DNA of 64,000 bases from Hymenopellis radicata (GCA_015501595.1 JADNRX010000104.1:62001-126000); one strand, 5' to 3'; shown: positions 1 through 12,600, counted from the stretch's first letter. Program-made: numbers and translations. The notes: generated by a model not told the origin, from the letters alone.

Positions 1-1423
1 CTCCCATCCTCTCCATGGAACCAAATCCTCCGCTGCGTGGTGCAGGCCCATGACTGTGCCGCCTCGTCTTGCAAAGGCACAGAGCGTGCACTGTTTTCAT
101 ATTCTCTAGGACCAGAGAAAAATAAATTCCCTCTGGTTATAAGTCGTTACGACCTCGATCAGAACGGCACATCGCGCACGTTACCGAATGCTTTGATGAC
201 CAACATGCGACCGTCATTCATGCGATGGGTGCTTCATGTTGGGTTTCCACATGTTACGCGATCTCCTGGAAACTATACCCAGCATATCCCCGATGATGTT
301 CTCGTCGTCCTTACATTGCTGCAAACACGATATGTTCAGGCCACATCCTCTCTTTGCGAAACTGCTCAAAGCGATCGTCTGTTTCGAAAGGTGCTAGAAA
401 CTGTTAAAGAGTACATGATTGCTCGTGGACAGAGCAGCAACCACCCTGATGTTGATCGCGCAGCGATCCGTGCCCTTCAAGTTCTTGTTAACTCCGAGAG
501 CTTCGGTTCCAGTACTCTGATGACTCTCGCTGACGAAGCCTTAGCTTCGGAATGTCTTTTCATGGGGCTCAACCGTCGCTTCGGGTTCTTTGAGCGCGAT
601 CCCTCTTGGCTTACCGTCGCTCTCTTCGAGAAGCTCTGGCACGTCGCCACAGCATCACTCGAGACTGGAGCAACTCACAATGGCTGGGAACTAGTAGCCA
701 ATATCTTCGTCTACGTGTCGCATTTCGCAACCCATCTTGACCATACGGAAACGATCTGTGCCTATCTAGTACGCCAGAACTGGTTGCACGACATTGGTGG
801 CAAATTCATTCGTCTTGCCAATTCGGTAACGCCGCAAAATGACAAGCTCCCCTCATTCTGGTGTACCGGCTACATCCTTATCGCGACAACCTACATAAAA
901 GTCTTATCCACGAATGTTAACCCTTCGCCGGTCTTTGCAGACGCCAAGGTCTACTTGGAGGATCCGCACCATTTGGCTACGATGTGCAAGATCTTGTTGC
1001 TCGCTGATGCTGAGAAGCAGAACAAGCTATGGGACCTAGCGAAGCTGATTAGGAGCGACTCCTGGTCGGAATGCATAGAGGCCCTTTCTCAGCTTGTCGC
1101 CTGCGAAGGTATGGACAATGCGTATGACCACGTCCGCTGCTTTGTAGGCTGGGATGTCCACGGCAAGAGACTCTTGCGTTATCGACCGCTTCAAGAGCTC
1201 CCTTCTTTGATCACGACCTTTACGAGGGATCAAGCGCGCGACAATTTCTTCCCCCCAACATACGCAGACCAAGAGCATCAAGTACGTGGTGACGTTCCGG
1301 CCAGGAAAATTATGCTAATTTGTTTTGCAGGCTACCGAATCACCGTCGTCTCCGACTAAGCGATGTATCTACAAGCGCTGGCGTAAACTGCTTCGGCACG
1401 AGCTTCCGATTTCTGTTCCTTGA
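1..1423 (+). CDS. DUF6535 long-form protein A, C-terminal part (5' end outside window)
   Basis: The reading frame is already open at base 1, so the N-terminal DUF6535 membrane domain lies outside the window. What remains is the large soluble C-terminal region shared with copies B, C, F, G, H and I: an N-terminal segment with a Phe-Pro-Leu-Val-Ile motif, a conserved DDVLVVLTLLQTR segment, then a tail with DNFFPPTYA. An intron at 1282-1330 (GTACGT...GCAG) joins Gln to a last exon of 30 codons that ends YKRWRKLLRHELP, stop at 1421-1423. The same last-exon motif recurs in the paralogues, which supports the splice. No frameshift is visible in this part. Function of the C-terminal region is unknown; DUF6535 itself is a fungal multi-pass membrane domain of unknown role. 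Confidence 0.85.
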
Positions 1424-2785
1424 AAGGATTCAGAATGACTAGTTGATGAGTTTCCTGGTTCCCTAAGATAACGAGATCTCAATGTATGGGTGATGTATCA
1501 GACTCAACTTTCTCGAATATAGGACATGTCCTCTTCAGTGTTTACTACGCACCATTGATCTCTGGCATTTGTGAGCCGCGGCGCTCCGCGTCCAGTTGCC
1601 AGAGCGAAGTACACTTTCAGAATCACCGCCATGACCAAGCTCGCATCCATGTCAATAATAATATAATATAGCACCCATCGTAGACGTCGCGCCAACATGG
1701 CCGTTGCAAACGTTTATCTGAGGAATGACTCTCATCAAGCAAGCAATAATGAAGAGTACACCAAAAGTACACCTACCTTCGGCAGTTTTAACCAGAGATA
1801 CAATTTTCATGCTGTGTCCATCAGGATTCAGCACTTCAAGCGCTTCAAGGCCTGGTCTGGCCGGTGAACGGGCATACCGGGCCGGAGCGAATCAGCTCCT
1901 ATTTTCGAACCACCATGTCGTCTAACTGACTTTCTTTGACTACTGCACTATCAACGACGTTGGTCTTACTTTCCGCTTGTCTGACCGTCCCCAATGCATG
2001 CCCATTTCCCCATTATGGATCGCCAGAGCCGTCGAACGTAGCACTGGTGTGCCGCAACATGGTTTTCTTGGATGCGACGGCCTGGGATTTCTCTGGACTT
2101 TGTTTTTGTGATGGGAAAAGGAGAGTAGCTGGTTCATGTGTTAGGAGCGATACATAGCTGGTGGCAGGTACGCAATTGCGCGCTTCCTTTTTTCAACTTT
2201 GCTCACTAGCCTTCGCGTTTAGTTCTGCCCTTTGTTTATCATTTGAAAATGATTTAAACTTGTTTTCCCGTTTCTCAAAAATCATTCGCTCCTGTGGACG
2301 CGTGGCTTCGACTCCGACTTTTGCCTGTGTTCACCCTAGTACTGCGACCTCAGATTGGATTCTCTTTCGTACTTGTTTGTGCCATTGTTTGACGCATTTC
2401 CCTTACATGGCCGGCTCGACAAGTCTGAAACAAGCGGCTTCAAACGAACCCATATCCGCGCGCTAGTGGTAGGGGGACTTGGCGCGGTAACTTTCACAGT
2501 CCGTTATTCTTCCCCCGCCGTGCAGGCCTAAGTTTCATTCCGCGACTTGGATCCGTCATCAAAGGAGTACGTACTCTCAGAGCCTCATTTTGTGCTTATT
2601 GTATTCATGGGAATCTGACTATTGTTTGACCATGTCTGCGATGATCCCCGTTCTTCCCTTCCTCGGCCTTTGTTTTCGTGCTCAGCGGTTCGTACCAGAT
2701 TCGTACAGCTGGGCTAGGCCTTTCCATTTCGAACCGGATGCTCGTTTCCACATGCAGTCTCAGTGGTCTCTGTAGCCAAACAGCC
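1424..2785. other. intergenic, no supported gene
   Basis: Short open frames here show no family resemblance or splice pattern. Around 2596-2612 a stretch resembling the decayed upstream block seen at 12.36, 43.07 and 54.46 kb appears (TTATTGTATTCATGGGAAT), so the right half probably belongs to the duplicated upstream region of the small-gene cassette. Confidence 0.5.
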
Positions 2786-2789
2786 TCTA

Positions 2790-3300
2790 TTGTTGTAACA
2801 GCCACAATCTTATTCCGTCTAATCTTTGTAGGCTCATTGCAGAAAATCACTGCCGGAGTCTTGGAGGGTGAATGCAGGCATTGAGCCATGGCGGGAACTC
2901 CTCTCATTATGTGTGGCGTATTTTATCACGAATATCCTCGCATCGCACTTTAAGGCATTCAACGTTATTCGGGCCGTTTTCGAAACTCTTGTTGGTCGTA
3001 GAGACTCGAAGCGGGGTGGAAGATTCGAAAGCCCTTATGTAGCCTCTTCACGGTACGCATTTGGGTACAACATCGAGAATAAGGGCTGATGTTTACCTTC
3101 AGCAGAACAAGATGCACTCTTGTACTGTACCCCTGCCTTGTCACTGAGCTAGCTACAGTCATTACATCCTAACAACAGTGTTGAATTCCGTCTTTGCTTG
3201 TTCCCAACCAGTCTGGTGCGCTTGTACTTCCGGGATCATGGTAGGCACCCTCCTGCTCTTGTTTCTCATTCTTTAAAGCAGGATATGGGCGATGCTTTGA
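2790..3300 (+). promoter_or_regulatory. conserved upstream block of small gene at copy B
   Basis: On this strand the block contains GCCACAATCTTATTCC at 2801-2816 (reverse complement of the GGAATTGTGGCTC-type motif), then GGTACGCATTTGGGTACAAC near 3052-3071, AACAGTGTTGAA near 3174, and GCTCTTGTTTCTC near 3255. The same elements occur in the same order and with similar spacing upstream of the small genes at 11.6, 21.9, 42.4 and 53.8 kb. I interpret it as a promoter region copied with the cassette; no transcription start is visible directly. Confidence 0.55.
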
Positions 3301-3340
3301 ATAAAACTTGCGCCCCATCTATAACCTACCCATCCTGGAG

Positions 3341-3658
3341 ATGGCTGAAGAGACGACATCGAGGAAAAGACTGAAAGCCAGAAGAGCTTGACGAAGTCGG
3401 AGGCGACTACATGGATAACGAACATTGCCAAGAAGCTATCCGTTCTTTCCGACGCTCAGGCCAGAGAGCTTGAGAAGAAAATTACATCGTACGTCCATCA
3501 GCTCTGCGTCTTTATCATGCTAGAAAGCTTTTAGAACTCTGTCGCTCCGTCAGATTAAAGACACTTTCACCGAGCAACGGAAGATCGCCGTTGCCAACAA
3601 AACTGAAAATGTTACCTCGGATTTTCTCGCATGGGCGAATCCGCTCAAGACCGCTTAA
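3341..3658 (+). pseudogene. small two-exon gene paired with DUF6535 copy B (frame disrupted)
   Basis: Member of the small family found upstream of five DUF6535 genes. Exon 1 carries TTWITNIAKKLSVLSDAQ, matching TWISNMAKKVAALQSAQ of the 11.6-kb copy. An intron with donor GTACGT after Ile-Thr-(Ser) and acceptor TTTTAG near 3530 leads to exon 2, which starts TLSLRQIKDTFTEQRK and ends with FLAWANPLKTA, stop 3656-3658. The only nearby ATG (3341) is in a different frame from WITN, with a stop at 3346 in the WITN frame, so one base appears lost or gained at the N-terminus. It ends 287 bp before the DUF6535 start. Function unknown. Confidence 0.65.
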
Positions 3659-3898
3659 AGGAGTCTTAAAGGTATGCGCACATGTGACATACGTTGATTA
3701 GCTGAAATCCCACGTCACTTCTCGATCGCTTTCGCCGTACCATCGCACAATACGAATTGTTCTTCAGCGACTCATCCTAGCTCCTATCATACCGCCACAT
3801 TATCCGTTGCCCTTGTCAAACGGTAGCCGCTCCTTGAACGTTGAACAATTGGAGCTGTCTTATTATCTCCTGACCAACGTGTACGGAATCGGGATCTG

Positions 3899-3907
3899 TT
3901 ATAAGGG
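3899..3907 (+). promoter_or_regulatory. TATA box of DUF6535 copy B
   Basis: TTATAAGGG lies 46 bp before the ATG at 3945. TATA-like elements sit at comparable distances before copies C, F, G, H and I, which supports both the element and the chosen start codons. Confidence 0.6.
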
Positions 3908-3944
3908 TAACGTTGATGGCTGTATCCCCTCTCCATCTCCCCCC

Positions 3945-6900
3945 ATGCCGCTCGAATCAGCGTCGAATGCATCACGGACCAATGTCCAGTCTGCCTCGTC
4001 GTGTTGCCATTGTTGCCGAGGCTGCAGGTCGTCATCATCTGTTAACCAGCGAGACGATGGATTCCACTCTGATACCTCAACTGTCAATGAACCCGCCTTG
4101 GAAGATTGCAAAGACCATGGACGGACGCGTCACTCTCATGCGAAATTGCTGCGCAACAAGCACATATATCAACACCCAATTCTGACCGGTATGCTTCTTG
4201 ACCGCGGAAGCGTCATACCTTCCTGATCTCACCGTTTTGCTAGACGTGTTTGATTACGAAGATAAATACCCGCCGGATGACGAATTCAAAGAAATGTCCG
4301 AGACCGCTAGAGTCTTCAAGACGTACATGGACGAATGTACCAAGTTCGACTTGGACATGGTCGAAACTTGGAGGGATGGTCTGGACATGCTCCTCGTATT
4401 TGTAAGCCGCTTCCCGTGCCTGTATTATACGGCTGATACAGCTATGCAGGCGGCTCTGTTCTCAGCTGTTGTCACCGCCTTTGTTGTTCAGACTTACCAG
4501 AGTCTTCATGTGGACTACGCGCAAGTGACCGCGTCGTTGATGCTTCGATTAATCGACGTCCAGGTCGCCATTTTCAGGGCGCGTCCGTCAAGGAAGTTGG
4601 CCAGAACTCCGATCCAGCCACTTCCTTTAAGGCGAAATCGGTTGATCTTTGGATCAATGGTCTATGGTTCACTAGCCTTACTTTGAGCCTGACGACCACG
4701 CTGGTCGCGGTATTGACGAAACAGTGGATTAACGAGTACATGATCCTACCTCTGGCACTCCGCGAGACCGTTCTCGTATTCGTCACTTCCGGTTCATTGG
4801 ACTGCAGCAGTGGCATGTACCACTCATCATAGGATTGCTACCTGTTCTCATGCATATTTCGCTTGGTGTATTTTTCTCCGGTTTCGCCATCTTTCTTTGT
4901 TCCCTGAATGGTACCATGGCTGCCGTGCTGGGCGGCTTGACAAGTCTCGGCGCACTGGCGTATCTCCTCAGCAACCTCCTTCCGCTTTTTTATGCAAACT
5001 GCCCATACAAGACGCCTTTGGCGTTATACACCTTCAAGCTGGTCAGTTGGGTGCGCCGGCATATGAGGAAGTCATGTCGCGGGGCTCACGCGGTGATACC
5101 CCGTTCTCTGAAGGACGTAGAGCGTGTCGCCATCTCCCATCAGGAAGGGAAGCTAGACGCTTTAGCCGTTTCGTGGCTGCACAACGCGTCTTCCAATGCG
5201 TCTGTGCAGAGCATAGTCGTACAGTCCCTGGGGAGCCTTCCGCTGAAAAGCATCGACATCATCTCAGGACCCGATGGCATAACAGCTCCGGCGTCGGATC
5301 CCGCTGTGTGGCGTTTCCTAGATGTCATTGGAGGTGACGGTAACGATAAAAACCGGCCTGCTGTGATACGAGCTATACGAGCCCATCACCGTATTGACCA
5401 GCCTGTTGATCGTTTGGAACGAATGCAACGTGCCGCATTACGGTTTGGCAAGTTTTACATGGCCAATCGCGAACCTAACAAGTACGACTTTATCTATCAT
5501 CGGTCTCCCAAACGCTGCATCGACGTAGTCCGCCAGAGCCTACTCAGCGACGAGACTTCCCCCGATCCGGACACGACGTTCGATGTCGTGTTTTGGGGCA
5601 AGATCTTCGAGGCTGCACTGCGGCCTGGCCTGGAGTTCTTGGAGATAGAATCTCTGCGCGGGGATGGCCCGCTGTCTGCGGTCTGGTGCCAGCTTCTCAG
5701 ATGCGCCGTGCAAGACCATATCTGTCCCTTGTCTAATTGTGATGGCAACAGCCCGGCGCTCTTTTCCTATTCACTCGGGCCTAAACGGTTTCCTCTTGTC
5801 ATTAACCACTACGTTTGGAAGAGAATGGGGTTTCGCCAACTTTGTCTGATGCCTTGAAGAACAACATGCGGGCATCGTTCGTGAGATGGGTGGTCCACGT
5901 TGCCTTTCCTCATCTCTCTCAACCTGCATCCCGTTCTCCCCTGGATTATACCCAGCACGTCCCCGATGACATTGTCCTTGTCCTTGCTTTGCTCCAAACG
6001 CGGTCTGTTCAACTAACGTCGCGTCAACCCGAAGGTGACAGCTCTCTCTTCCGAAAGGTACTGGAGGTTGTTAGAGAGTACGTTTTCAACACTGGGCACT
6101 GCGGGAACCACACGAACGTCGACCGAGCGGCCATCTACGCGCTACGATCCGTTGTCAACTCTGAGGATTTCGGGACCGGTACTGTTATGACACTCGCGGA
6201 CGAGGCCTTCCTCGTCGAAGCCCTTTTCAGCGGATTGAACCGACGCATGGAGTTCTCTGGACCTGGTGATCGTGATGCTTCTTGGCTTACTCCCACGTTG
6301 TTCAACAAGATATGGGGCGTCGTATCCGCAGCGCCAAAGTCCAAGGATGTGCATAATGGCTGGAGAACAGTCGCCCATGTCTTTGCCTATGTATCACACT
6401 TCCCGACCCTTATGCACGAAACTGAAACGATATACTCGTATCTTCTGGACAATGACTGGTTGCGCGACCTGGGTCTCAGATTTTCTCGCCTTGCCAAATC
6501 CGCGACTCCAGAAACTGCCGGACTCCCAGACTATTGGTGTCCAGGCTACATATTCATCGCCGCGATCTACATAGACGTCTTGTTCAAACATCCCACTAGG
6601 ATCACGGAGGTGTTCAACGGCTCAAGGTCTTATATCAAGGACTCGACTAATCTATCGACACTCGCCCGAGTTCTCCTCGTCTCCGGCTGCGACACGCAGA
6701 ATCGGTTATGGCGGCTAGCGGAGATGTTCCAAGACACTTCCTGCGACTGGGCACAGTGCCTTGCGGACTTGGCTGAACTAGCGGCTTGCAAAGGTATCGA
6801 AGACGAGTATAAATTTGTCCAGTCCCTTTTGGGTGTGGATGTGCATGCCAACACCGTGGTACGTTATCGACCTGTCCAGGATCTCCCGCGTTGGTCGCGA

Positions 6901-7101
6901 GGTTTGCGGCGGACCGTGCGCACGGCCAGTTTTCTCCACCAGTATTCGCGATCGGAGAGCCAGGTATAGCATTGACCTTTGGAGTAGGGAACCTACTAAC
7001 CTTTCTGGCAGGATCTCAATTCGACATCAGACGCTCTCAAGAGAAAAGAGACCTTTTTCGAACGATGGAGGAGACTATTCCGCCAGGGATCGCCGGCGTG
7101 A
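3945..7101 (+). pseudogene. DUF6535 long-form protein B, frame broken five times
   Basis: Four-exon structure shared with the paralogues: exon 1 from ATG 3945 (Ser/Thr/His-rich, ends RTRHSHAKLL), intron 4189-4243, exon 2 with VFDYEDKYPPDDEF and WRDGLDMLLVF, intron 4402-4449, long exon 3, intron 6964-7011, last exon ending FFERWRRLFRQGSPA with stop 7099-7101. Exon 3 starts with the membrane domain (WINGLWFTSLTLSL, LTKQWINEYMILP, LLPVLMHISLGVFF, NCPYKTPLALY). Single-base losses are inferred at about 4574, 4751, 5812 and 6893, and one gain near 6943, because the paralogue-like protein changes frame there. The five changes sum to a multiple of three, so the last exon is again in frame. Either a decayed copy or consensus errors. 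Confidence 0.8.
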
Positions 7102-7292
7102 GCAAGATGTGACTGATGAGTAGCACGGTACTTTAGTATGCTGTCTGACCTTTCTTAATTGTACATCTAAATTGGGCTTTGAATTCCACAGTATAAGTAG
7201 TACAGATTCCAATCCCACAATTGTTTCATCTCGTCAAAAGACATGCGAAAGCTAGGACGCATCAAACAATGCTTGTACACTACAAGTACTCC

Positions 7293-7600
7293 TTAGACCA
7301 CCCTACAGCGGCGGCCGACGATTTCCCTCGCAATCGAGATGTAGACAGTGCCGTTCTGGCTGCGCTGAGTCTGAAGTTTTGGTGCTAGCACCGTCATGGC
7401 TCTCTCCGACGAGGCTTTTGCTGTACAAATCCTTTCCCTAGGCTTGAACCGTCGTTTCGAGTTGTCTGATCGTGATCCGAGTCCAGTCCTGTTCCAGAAG
7501 ATCTGGCGCGTAGTCTCCATCTCGCATGAATCTGATGCTGGTTAACTGCTCAAGTTGTACTTCCGACCCATCATCCCGCGTTATGTAGGTTCGGCTCTTC
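7293..7600 (+). pseudogene. short relic of a DUF6535-gene C-terminal region
   Basis: In changing frames this strand reads VLAALSL, GASTVMALSDEAFAVQ, GLNRRFELSDRDPSP and LFQKIWRVVS, then a stop near 7544, followed by a stretch resembling LYFRPI. These are recognisable pieces of the segment found at about 6150-6330 in copy B. The rest of the gene is missing. It is a fragment left between copies B and C, with no plausible product. Confidence 0.6.
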
Positions 7601-7685
7601 GCGGAGTTGGTGAATCATAGTTAAAAATGTGGCATAGGTATAAACGACAGCGTTGCTCATAGTTGGCATTCAGACCTCGCTAACA

Positions 7686-10600
7686 TCACGCAGGGTTCTT
7701 TAGAGTTCCGTGCCGAAATCGTCTCCTCCAGTGCTCGAAAAAGCTCTGCTTTCTCGGCATTACCGCTGTTTCCGGAACAATAGCCTGGTGGGAAGCTCAG
7801 TCGAAGCCTTCTTTTGAACAGTGAATGGCATACCTTCATCATTGAGCACTCTATCCTTGCACATGCTGGGGGAATGAAATGACCGCGCCTAATATCCGTT
7901 GCGAACGTCGCCACCAAGGCGGCTAGCTCGTCAATGGGTCGATAATGCACCTCTCTGTTTCCATGAATAGTCACCGAAGCCAGAATCCTCACGTAGGCAT
8001 ATTCTTCTCCGACGCCGGGGCAAGCAGCAAGTTGAGATAGTTCCGTTATACAATCCTCCCATGAGTTACTCTCATTCACCATTCCTGCGAGGAGCCACAA
8101 CCTGCGCTGTGTATCGCAACCGGAGACTAGAAGGATCTTGGCGAGCGTTGCTAAATGGGCCGGCTCTTCCATATACTTCCTAGCCTTCCTCAAAATCTCG
8201 GAGGAGCTGCTAGTGTGCAAGGATAAAACATCTACATAGCTTACCGCGATCAACGTGTAACCTGGACACCAATGCGGGGATAGACCATCGACGTCTGGGT
8301 TCGTTGATCTGGCTAGGCGGGTGTACTCGACGCCAATGTCGTGCAGCCAGTCTTGTTCCAGCAGATACGCATATATCGTTTCAGTTGCGCCGATCTGGGA
8401 GGTGAAGTGCGACACGTAGGCGAAGACATGTGCAACCACTCTCCAACCCTTGCGCACACTATCAGATAGTGGTGCCGCAGAAACTACGCGCCATATCTTT
8501 TGGAATAGCGTCGGAGTAAGCCAAGAAGAGTGGCGAGCAAGAGGATCGCGGTTAAGAGAGCTGAAGAGAATTTCGATAATGAGAGCCTCGTCGGCCAGCG
8601 ACATAACGGTGCTCGAGCCAAAAGCTTCAGACTCAATGACGGACTGTAACGCAAAGATCGTCGCACGGTCGACGTACTTATGGCGCGCGCAGTCTTGCGT
8701 TCCAAAGGCATACTCATGCACTACATCCAAGACCTTATAGAAAAGAGAGTCATCCGGCGCATGCTGAAAAAGAGAGGAAGTAGCCTGTATGCATCGGGTT
8801 TGAAACAATGTGAGTACGAGGAGAATGTCGTCGGGAAGGTCTTGGGTGTAGCTTTCGAGTACCTGCTGCGTCTCTCGGGTACGGATAACATGGGGGAAGC
8901 TAACCTGAAGTAGCCATTTTACGAAGGATGGCCGCATGTTCGTCGATAAGGCATCGCGTAGCGTGGCCGACGTTCCGTTTTTCTCCAAAGAGTACCGATG
9001 AATGTGGAGTGGGATCTGGTCTTTTGGCGGTCCGAGAGAAAAGGAGAAGAGAGGCTCGTGGCCTTGCCGATCACAATTGGATGCAGTGCAGTTATGATGT
9101 CGAACGGCGCACTCCAGAAGCTTGCCCCATAGCGTCGGGGACCCTTCCTTAAAGGGAATGCCTATCTCCAGGAAATCAAGGCCTGACTGTAAGGCAGCCT
9201 CGAACACCTTGCCCCAAAACACAACGTCAAACGTCGTGTCAGCAGCGTTTCCTAGCAGACTATTACGAACAACGTCGATGGAGCGTTGAGGAGATTTGTT
9301 GTAGATGATATCATATTTATTCGGAGCGTGGCTGACCATGTCATACTTGCCAAACCGCATCGCCCCACGCTGAAGTCGTTCCAAACGGTCAACTGGCTGG
9401 TCAATGCGGTGGTGGGCTCTGATAGCCAATATGACTGCAGGCCTGTTCTCGTCCTTATCGTCGACAACATCAAGGAAACGCCACGTAGCGGGATCCGAAG
9501 CTGGAGCCCTTATGCCATCGGAACCTGTGATGACGCCAATACTCTGCAAGGGAAGACTTCCTAGAGACTGGACCTGATGCTCTGGACAGAAGCATTGGAA
9601 GATGCGTTGTGCAGCCACGAAACCGCCAGCGCATCCAACTCATCTGTTTGACGTGAGATGGCACTACGCTCTACATCCTTCAGAGAGCGTGATATATTCG
9701 ATTTGACCGTGTGACGCGACCTCCAAGATTCCAGACGCCGGCGGATACAGCTAATAAACATGAAAGAGTATAAGGCCAAAGGAGTTTTATATGGACAGTT
9801 GGCATAGAAAAGCGGGAGGATGTTACTGATGAGATATGCGAGAGCCCCAATAGCTGTCACACAGCTCAGTGCTATGGCCATGGTACCACTCAACGAACAC
9901 ACGAAGATGAGGAAACCAGCGAAGAATACACCAAGGGAGACGTGCATGAGGACAGGAAGAAGTCCGATAATGAGGGGTACATGCCACTGCTGAAGTCCAA
10001 TGAATCGGAAATGACGAATACGAGCACGATCGCGTGGAGTGCCGGAGGGTAGGATCATGTATTCGTTGATCCATTGTTTCGTCAGGACCGCGATGAGTGT
10101 CGTCGTAAGGCTTAGGACAAGACTTGTGAACCACAGGCCATTAACCCATAAATCGCCTGACGTCGCCCTGAATGAGGCGGAGGGGTTGGAATTCTGAACG
10201 AGTGGTGCAGGTTCGCCGTTGGAAATAGCCACCTGAATGTCGATTAACCGCAGCATCAATATCGTCGTGACTTCGGCATAATCGACATGAAGACTCTGGG
10301 AAGACTGGACGACCAGCGTCGTGACAACAGCTGAGAACAAAGCAGCCTGGACGACGTGCATCAGCGATCAGTGCGAACCTAATAAGAACATGCTTACAAA
10401 TACGAGGAGCATGTCAAGACCATCTCTCCAATTTTCGACCATGTCGAAGTCGAACTTGGTACACTCGTCCATATACGTTTCGAAAACCCTGGCTGTCTCT
10501 GACATCTCCTTGTATTCATCGTCCGGTGGGTATTTCTGCTCATAGTCGAAGGAATCTAAAGACGCACTATGTTCAGGAGCTGTATGACTGGTATAAACGA

Positions 10601-10882
10601 ATCGTTACCTGTGGGAACTGGATATTTGGGCGACCAATTTCGAAATAATTTCATATGAGAATGACGGGTCCTGCCATGGTATTCCAGGATAGGCCGGGCT
10701 GAGCGTCCGTATTCGGACGCGGTGTCGTTGACGGTCGAGGTGTCGGAGTGGAAGGCTCCGGCATCATCTCCCTGACTGGAAGGTGCTCCATGGCTTCGAC
10801 ATGGGCAGCATGTGCAATGCAGGATGTTAGGATTATTCGAGTCGTTGCTACGTGGAGCATCCGAGGGTGGCTCGCAAGGCAT
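7686..10882 (-). CDS. DUF6535 long-form protein C (one frameshift)
   Basis: Exons on the minus strand: 10882-10609, 10555-10398, 10346-7834 and 7784-7686. Start ATG 10882 follows a TATA box at 10930-10935 by about 50 bp and aligns with the starts of B and G. Exon 1 is Ser/Thr-rich; exon 2 has the SFDYEQKYPPDDEY and WRDGL signature; exon 3 begins AALFSAVVTTLVVQ and includes the membrane helices (LWFTSLVLSLTT, LTKQWINEYMILPSG, LLPVLMHVSLGVFFAGF, NCPYKTPLALY) followed by the large soluble region. The last exon ends FFEHWRRRFRHG. Around 9577 the frame changes inside the conserved ASVQSIAVQSLGSLP segment. The exon lengths sum to 3044, one base short of a multiple of three, which fits a single lost base. 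Function unknown. Confidence 0.85.
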
Positions 10883-10929
10883 GGGGGAGGAAGTAGGCGT
10901 GGGGAAGACATCGGCTGTCGAGGTTGCCC

Positions 10930-10935
10930 TTATAA
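10930..10935 (-). promoter_or_regulatory. TATA box of DUF6535 copy C
   Basis: TTATAA on the minus strand about 50 bp upstream of ATG 10882, in the same position as in the paralogues. Confidence 0.55.
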
Positions 10936-11267
10936 TACTAATAGTGCCCGGTCCGCATCGCATGCTGATTGACAGATAATAAGAAGGATACGAGTGTCCG
11001 CAATCAATCCGCAATTGTTCATACCGTGACCATACCGTCTCGTAAAACAAAACAAAAAACCCTTATGGGGTAGGGACCTACTAGGGAGTCAGCTGACAGA
11101 AATAGTAACCTTCGCCGTATGTGGTTAAAAGTGCGTGTGAGTATTGTACTGGTCATGATCAACACATCAGGCCCAGTCGATGCGTAGGAATACTAGTGGA
11201 GCGTGGGGTCAATTCTAGGACCATTGATTAGAAGAAGGCATAAAACGACGCACATGCATGCATACAT

Positions 11268-11612
11268 CTAAGAAGCCTTGTACTTATCTGCCCATTTACG
11301 GAAGTCATCTCCAGTCGTTTCAGTTTCGGCAGTTTTGTTAGAAACCGCGAGTAGCCGTTGACTGCGAAAGTAGTCTTCGATGTCCTTCTTTGTTAGAGTC
11401 CTATGGCGAGGTCAGTGTGTCGAGTCACAAAAAAGACAGATAGCGTACGATCCAACTTCTTCCTTAATTATGTCGAACTGCGCACTCTGGAGAGCGGCTA
11501 CCTTTTTGGCCATGTTGGATATCCAAGTACGAGCCTTATCCTTCGCCATCGATTTCGTATTCTGGGGTGCTTCGCACTTATCTGTGGTGCCAGTGTCTGT
11601 TGACGTTGCCAT
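11268..11612 (-). CDS. small two-exon protein paired with DUF6535 copy C
   Basis: About 98 codons. Exon 1 from ATG 11612 encodes a polar, Thr/Lys-rich N-terminus followed by ARTWISNMAKKVAALQSAQ and FDIIKEEVG. A short intron begins GTACGC and ends CATAG; exon 2 reads TLTKKDIEDYFRSQRLLAV and ends TTGDDFRKWADKYKAS, stop 11270-11268. The related genes at 3.4, 42.2 and 53.6 kb keep the intron at the same place, with the acceptor codon followed by (T/V)(L/M)(T/S). No signal peptide or membrane helix is evident. The gene ends 386 bp before the DUF6535 start on the same strand. I do not recognise the family. Small, predicted soluble and helix-rich by eye. Confidence 0.65.
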
Positions 11613-11624
11613 CGCCTGGATGTC

Positions 11625-11907
11625 TCGATTATGGGTAGGGGGAAGGTTTGTTCAAGGCATGCTATAGGCAATGAAAAACAAGAGCCTTGAACAAGAGCAG
11701 GAGAGGTACCTTCATGAGCCCAAGAGTATAAGCACGCCGGACTGGTATGGAACAAGCAATGGGCGGGCTTCAACACTGTTGTTAGGACAGAATGACCGTA
11801 ACCAGTCCAGCTACAAGGCACACGGAGAACACAACAGCGCTACTTGTTCTAGGAAAGGCAGACATCAGCGCTTATCCTCGACGTTGTATCCAAATGCGTA
11901 CCATGAA
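11625..11907 (-). promoter_or_regulatory. conserved upstream block of small gene at copy C
   Basis: Reading the minus strand: GGTACGCATTTGGATACAAC (11902-11883), AAGCGC, GAACAAG-type words, AACAGTGTTGAA, GCTTATACTC and GCTCTTGTTTTTC, then the ATG at 11612. The order matches the loci near 3.1, 22.1, 42.6 and 54.0 kb. TATA-like CTTATACT is the likely core element. Inferred promoter. Confidence 0.55.
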
Positions 11908-12029
11908 GAGCATTATGTAACGCGCTCTTGAATCTTCTGTTCCATTCCCTCCCCGTAGACGTCAAGTGGTGACGAGACTGTTGTCGGTCGGGCGGTCAAG
12001 CTAATGGCGAGCAATCGGCTTGACCATAT

Positions 12030-12600
12030 CTCAGCGAAACGTAATCAGCTTGATCCCAAATTGCGCCACAGATCGCAAGGCGGCTCCTACCGTGTCACAG
12101 CGTCTCCGCTGAGCCTCAGCGCATCCCTGCAAATATGGAGCCTGTGATATTAGAAAGACGCGACGGTATGGAATTGTGGCTCGCGAGACAATAGAGGAAT
12201 TTCCGGACAATAGCAAAGCGCCCAGGGGGGAACGATGTCCGTGGCACAAGGACCGTAGTTACATCTTGACAGATGGCTGAGGACGACAGACAAAAGCTGG
12301 AGAGAGGACGGGCGGGGATCTAGCGGGCATGATAGAACAATAGCAGGGGCCTGTCGCATTCCCATGAATACAATAAGTCAAAATGTGGCTCTGGGAGTAC
12401 GTACTATCTTGATGGATATCACGAAAAATTATCCAGAAGGCTGACAAGTATTTCTCCAGTGCGCCGTATCGCACGTCGCCCTTAGACATATGGGCCGCAG
12501 CGCAGTAGAGGTAGGATCTCGACGTGTCATTTCGCTGGTATGTCCATGGAGAGTATGATTTCAGGACAATTAAGGGTTTCATCCGTGTGGAGATGGCCAA
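12030..12600 (-). other. conserved but decayed upstream region (duplicated with cassette C)
   Basis: Contains GGAATTGTGGCTC at 12170-12182, about 270 bp from the GGTACGCA motif, and a stretch that on the minus strand reads YCIHGNATGPCYC. Similar peptide-like text (YCIHGNV, YCIHENV) occurs at about 43.07 and 54.46 kb in the same relative place. It may be the remains of a further gene that was copied with the cassette. No complete frame survives, so I do not call a gene. Confidence 0.4.
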
